Shown here: positions 3,528-5,045 of the stretch, piece by piece
Position numbering within the stretch: the stretch's first letter is position 1
Layout: each line of letters begins with the position of its first letter
Source of the DNA: JBKBXU01 sp046313675
Lineage (GTDB): Bacteria; Bacteroidota; Bacteroidia; Cytophagales; Cytophagaceae
NCBI GenBank assembly: GCA_046313675.1
Contig: JBKBXU010000329.1
Span: 1-5,045, forward strand
Reading direction: 5' to 3'
DNA length: 5,045 nt
Notes under the pieces: generated by a model
What the model was told of the DNA's origin: nothing
Database searches by the model: none
The model's input: only the letters and a program-made list of their open reading frames with translations
Program-made: the position numbers and the translations under genes

Positions 3528-5045
3528 TACTTTACCTTCGCAACCTTTAAGGCTTCTTCAACCAATTCATCAATTAAATTTAAAGGAAAATCCTTTTTAC
3601 AGGTATTTTGTAGTTCGAAGAGATAATCATCTATATCAATCCTTGTTTTACCTTCAATATCGGATTTATTCTGCCAATCAATTATTGGATTCCCATTTTC
3701 AAACACATTCAATCTTATGATTTCGTCAATTCTAGCCGAAATGGTAGCAGCCAAATCTTTCTCCTGAATATGGTCTTTAAATATTTCTATTACCAGATTA
3801 TAAATTGAAATAGCAGTATCATTACCTGCAATAACTTCCGGAATATTATCCTTACGACCGTTGAAAAAGGTGTCTTCGTATTCTTTAGCTTTTTTCAGAT
3901 ACTCAGCTTCTGAAATCCTTTGTTGGTGATACTCCTGAATAGCATCTTTTATAAGCTGCGAAAGCTTTTTATAGAACACAGGATCTTCATCCATTTTAAC
4001 ATTGATAGCCTTAATAGTTCTGCTGGCAATATGGTCTGCTTTCGCTGCTTTGCTCGTAAGCTTTTCCACCTCCTGTTCTCGCTGTTCTTTATCAAAAACA
4101 TTGACCAAATCTGTTATTCTTAAAACTTCACCTTCGGTAGTAATATGTTTATCAATCAATTTCTGAACCTGAGATTCATATTCTTTATACTCCAAATCAT
4201 CAAAATATCTTCGCTTCACAGAAATTCTTAATGCAAGAAAGAATTTAGCATCCTGTTTGTATTTATTTATTTGTTTTTCCGGAGTTTTTGTGACAAATTC
4301 AAAGCTGGCAAGGGCAAGTTTTAACAGACGTGCAAAAACAGATACTTTTTCATAGAATAAGTGCCTTTTTGCTTCATCCTGCAACAGCTCTTCATAAGCG
4401 GGTTCATCGTACTTGTTTTTGATTTCTTTAAAAATATCCCACACTTCTGAATGAGCTTGGGGTAATTTTTTAATTTCTTCACCAATATTGGTTAAAGTGC
4501 CTTGAAGATCTTCCTGCTCGAATTTATCTCCTGAATAGGTTTCCAGTGCAGTGTCCAGATTTTGAAGGTTGCCATAATAGTCAATGATAAGGCCATGTTC
4601 TTTTCCGGGAGCCAATCGATTAACCCTTGCAATGGCTTGTAAAAGCGTATGTTCTTTTAATGGCCTTGTCAGGTAAAGTACATAGTTATTGGGAGCATCA
4701 AAACCTGTCAGAAGTTTATCAACTACGATGATGATCTCTGGATGATCTTGCTTTTTAAAAGCATTTATAAGGGATTTTTCATAAGTTTCCGGCTTATTGT
4801 ATTTGTCCATCATTGCTTTCCAGAACTTCAATACTACATCATCGCTTTCTTCAAAAACATCATCATGATTTTCCCTTACATCAGGCGCTGAGATAAGCAC
4901 TTCGCAGCTAACTTTCTTTATTTGCTTAAAATATTCCCTGAAGCGAATGGCGGTAGTTTTATTAGGCGCTACCAATTGCCCTTTTGCCTTCAGCGTACCA
5001 AAAAGAATACCCTGTACATTTTGCTCGTAATGTTCAGAGATATCC
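3521..5045 (-). CDS. hsdR: Type I restriction endonuclease subunit R, C-terminal half (cut by window edge)
   Basis: The visible 507 residues begin DISEHYEQNVQGILFGTLKA and run to the natural stop. HsdR is the motor and nuclease subunit that translocates DNA and cuts it when the HsdMS recognition complex meets unmethylated sites. Seen here is the second RecA-like helicase domain. It has QLVAPNKTTAIRF near visible residues 23-35, motif V (DKLLTGFDAP, about 109-118) and motif VI (QAIARVNR, about 136-143). The helical C-terminal region (DUF3387 type) follows from about 190 and includes HIASRTIKAINVKMDEDP, and near the end DIDDYLFELQN, which helps bind the HsdM core. The PD-(D/E)xK nuclease, Walker A and DEAH motifs should be in the missing part; full family members are about 1000 residues. 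The visible frame is unbroken. The stop falls in a heptamer array that leads into the four-helix-bundle gene. hsdM and hsdS are expected beyond the right edge. Confidence 0.95.
   Translation of the reverse strand, partial: DISEHYEQNVQGILFGTLKAKGQLVAPNKTTAIRFREYFKQIKKVSCEVLISAPDVRENHDDVFEESDDVVLKFWKAMMDKYNKPETYEKSLINAFKKQDHPEIIIVVDKLLTGFDAPNNYVLYLTRPLKEHTLLQAIARVNRLAPGKEHGLIIDYYGNLQNLDTALETYSGDKFEQEDLQGTLTNIGEEIKKLPQAHSEVWDIFKEIKNKYDEPAYEELLQDEAKRHLFYEKVSVFARLLKLALASFEFVTKTPEKQINKYKQDAKFFLALRISVKRRYFDDLEYKEYESQVQKLIDKHITTEGEVLRITDLVNVFDKEQREQEVEKLTSKAAKADHIASRTIKAINVKMDEDPVFYKKLSQLIKDAIQEYHQQRISEAEYLKKAKEYEDTFFNGRKDNIPEVIAGNDTAISIYNLVIEIFKDHIQEKDLAATISARIDEIIRLNVFENGNPIIDWQNKSDIEGKTRIDIDDYLFELQNTCKKDFPLNLIDELVEEALKVAKVKYS

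Noticed and set aside
3920..4123. A 67-codon open frame on the plus strand
   Set aside because: It lies wholly antisense to hsdR, whose reading frame is intact and conserved there.

Overview
The window looks like an AT-rich accessory stretch of a Bacteroidota chromosome, possibly of the Chitinophaga/Sphingobacteria type. The evidence is the AT-rich base composition, the weak or absent Shine-Dalgarno sequences, the four-helix-bundle (23S rRNA-intervening-sequence, S23) protein genes, and the kinds of RadC and YgjP proteins present. Every gene recognised reads on the minus strand, so gene order is from high to low coordinates.

Layout in transcription order: (1) 5045-3521, the C-terminal half of a type I restriction HsdR subunit, cut by the window edge. 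(2) 3527-3110, a 119-codon four-helix-bundle gene enclosed by two tandem arrays of 7-base units. (3) 3153-2428, a YgjP/WLM zinc metallopeptidase whose start overlaps the end of that gene. (4) 2427-2143, an intergenic stretch holding a 71-nt imperfect hairpin. (5) 2142-1510, a RadC-family (JAB/MPN) gene broken by an inserted 20-bp perfect palindrome and two single-base losses. (6) 1509-1263, an intergenic region with a hairpin and the leader of the next gene. (7) 1262-573, an OmpR/PhoB-type response regulator. (8) 588-154, a second four-helix-bundle gene, also enclosed by heptamer arrays. (9) 148-1, the first 49 codons of the sensor kinase that presumably partners the regulator.

The main observation is that two paralogous four-helix-bundle genes (roughly 60% identical by eye) form compact units of about 420-435 bp. 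Each unit is bounded by tandem heptamers, and within a unit the heptamers at the two ends are related in inverted orientation. Heptamer sequence differs between the two units: TGGATAA/TTGAYAA in one, GARTTAT/RAGTGAT in the other. Each unit sits between two genes that would normally be adjacent in an operon (hsdR and ygjP; response regulator and kinase). The arrays supply the last codons and stops of the upstream genes, the flanks of the four-helix-bundle gene, and in one case the N-terminal codons of the downstream gene. This suggests insertable cassettes. The family is structurally related to Avd, the accessory protein of diversity-generating retroelements, but no reverse transcriptase or transposase is visible here, so mobility and mechanism are inference.

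The hsdR-ygjP pair belongs to a restriction-modification island whose hsdM and hsdS should lie beyond 5045. The radC remnant is typical debris of such islands, and the two-component pair looks like ordinary host regulation.
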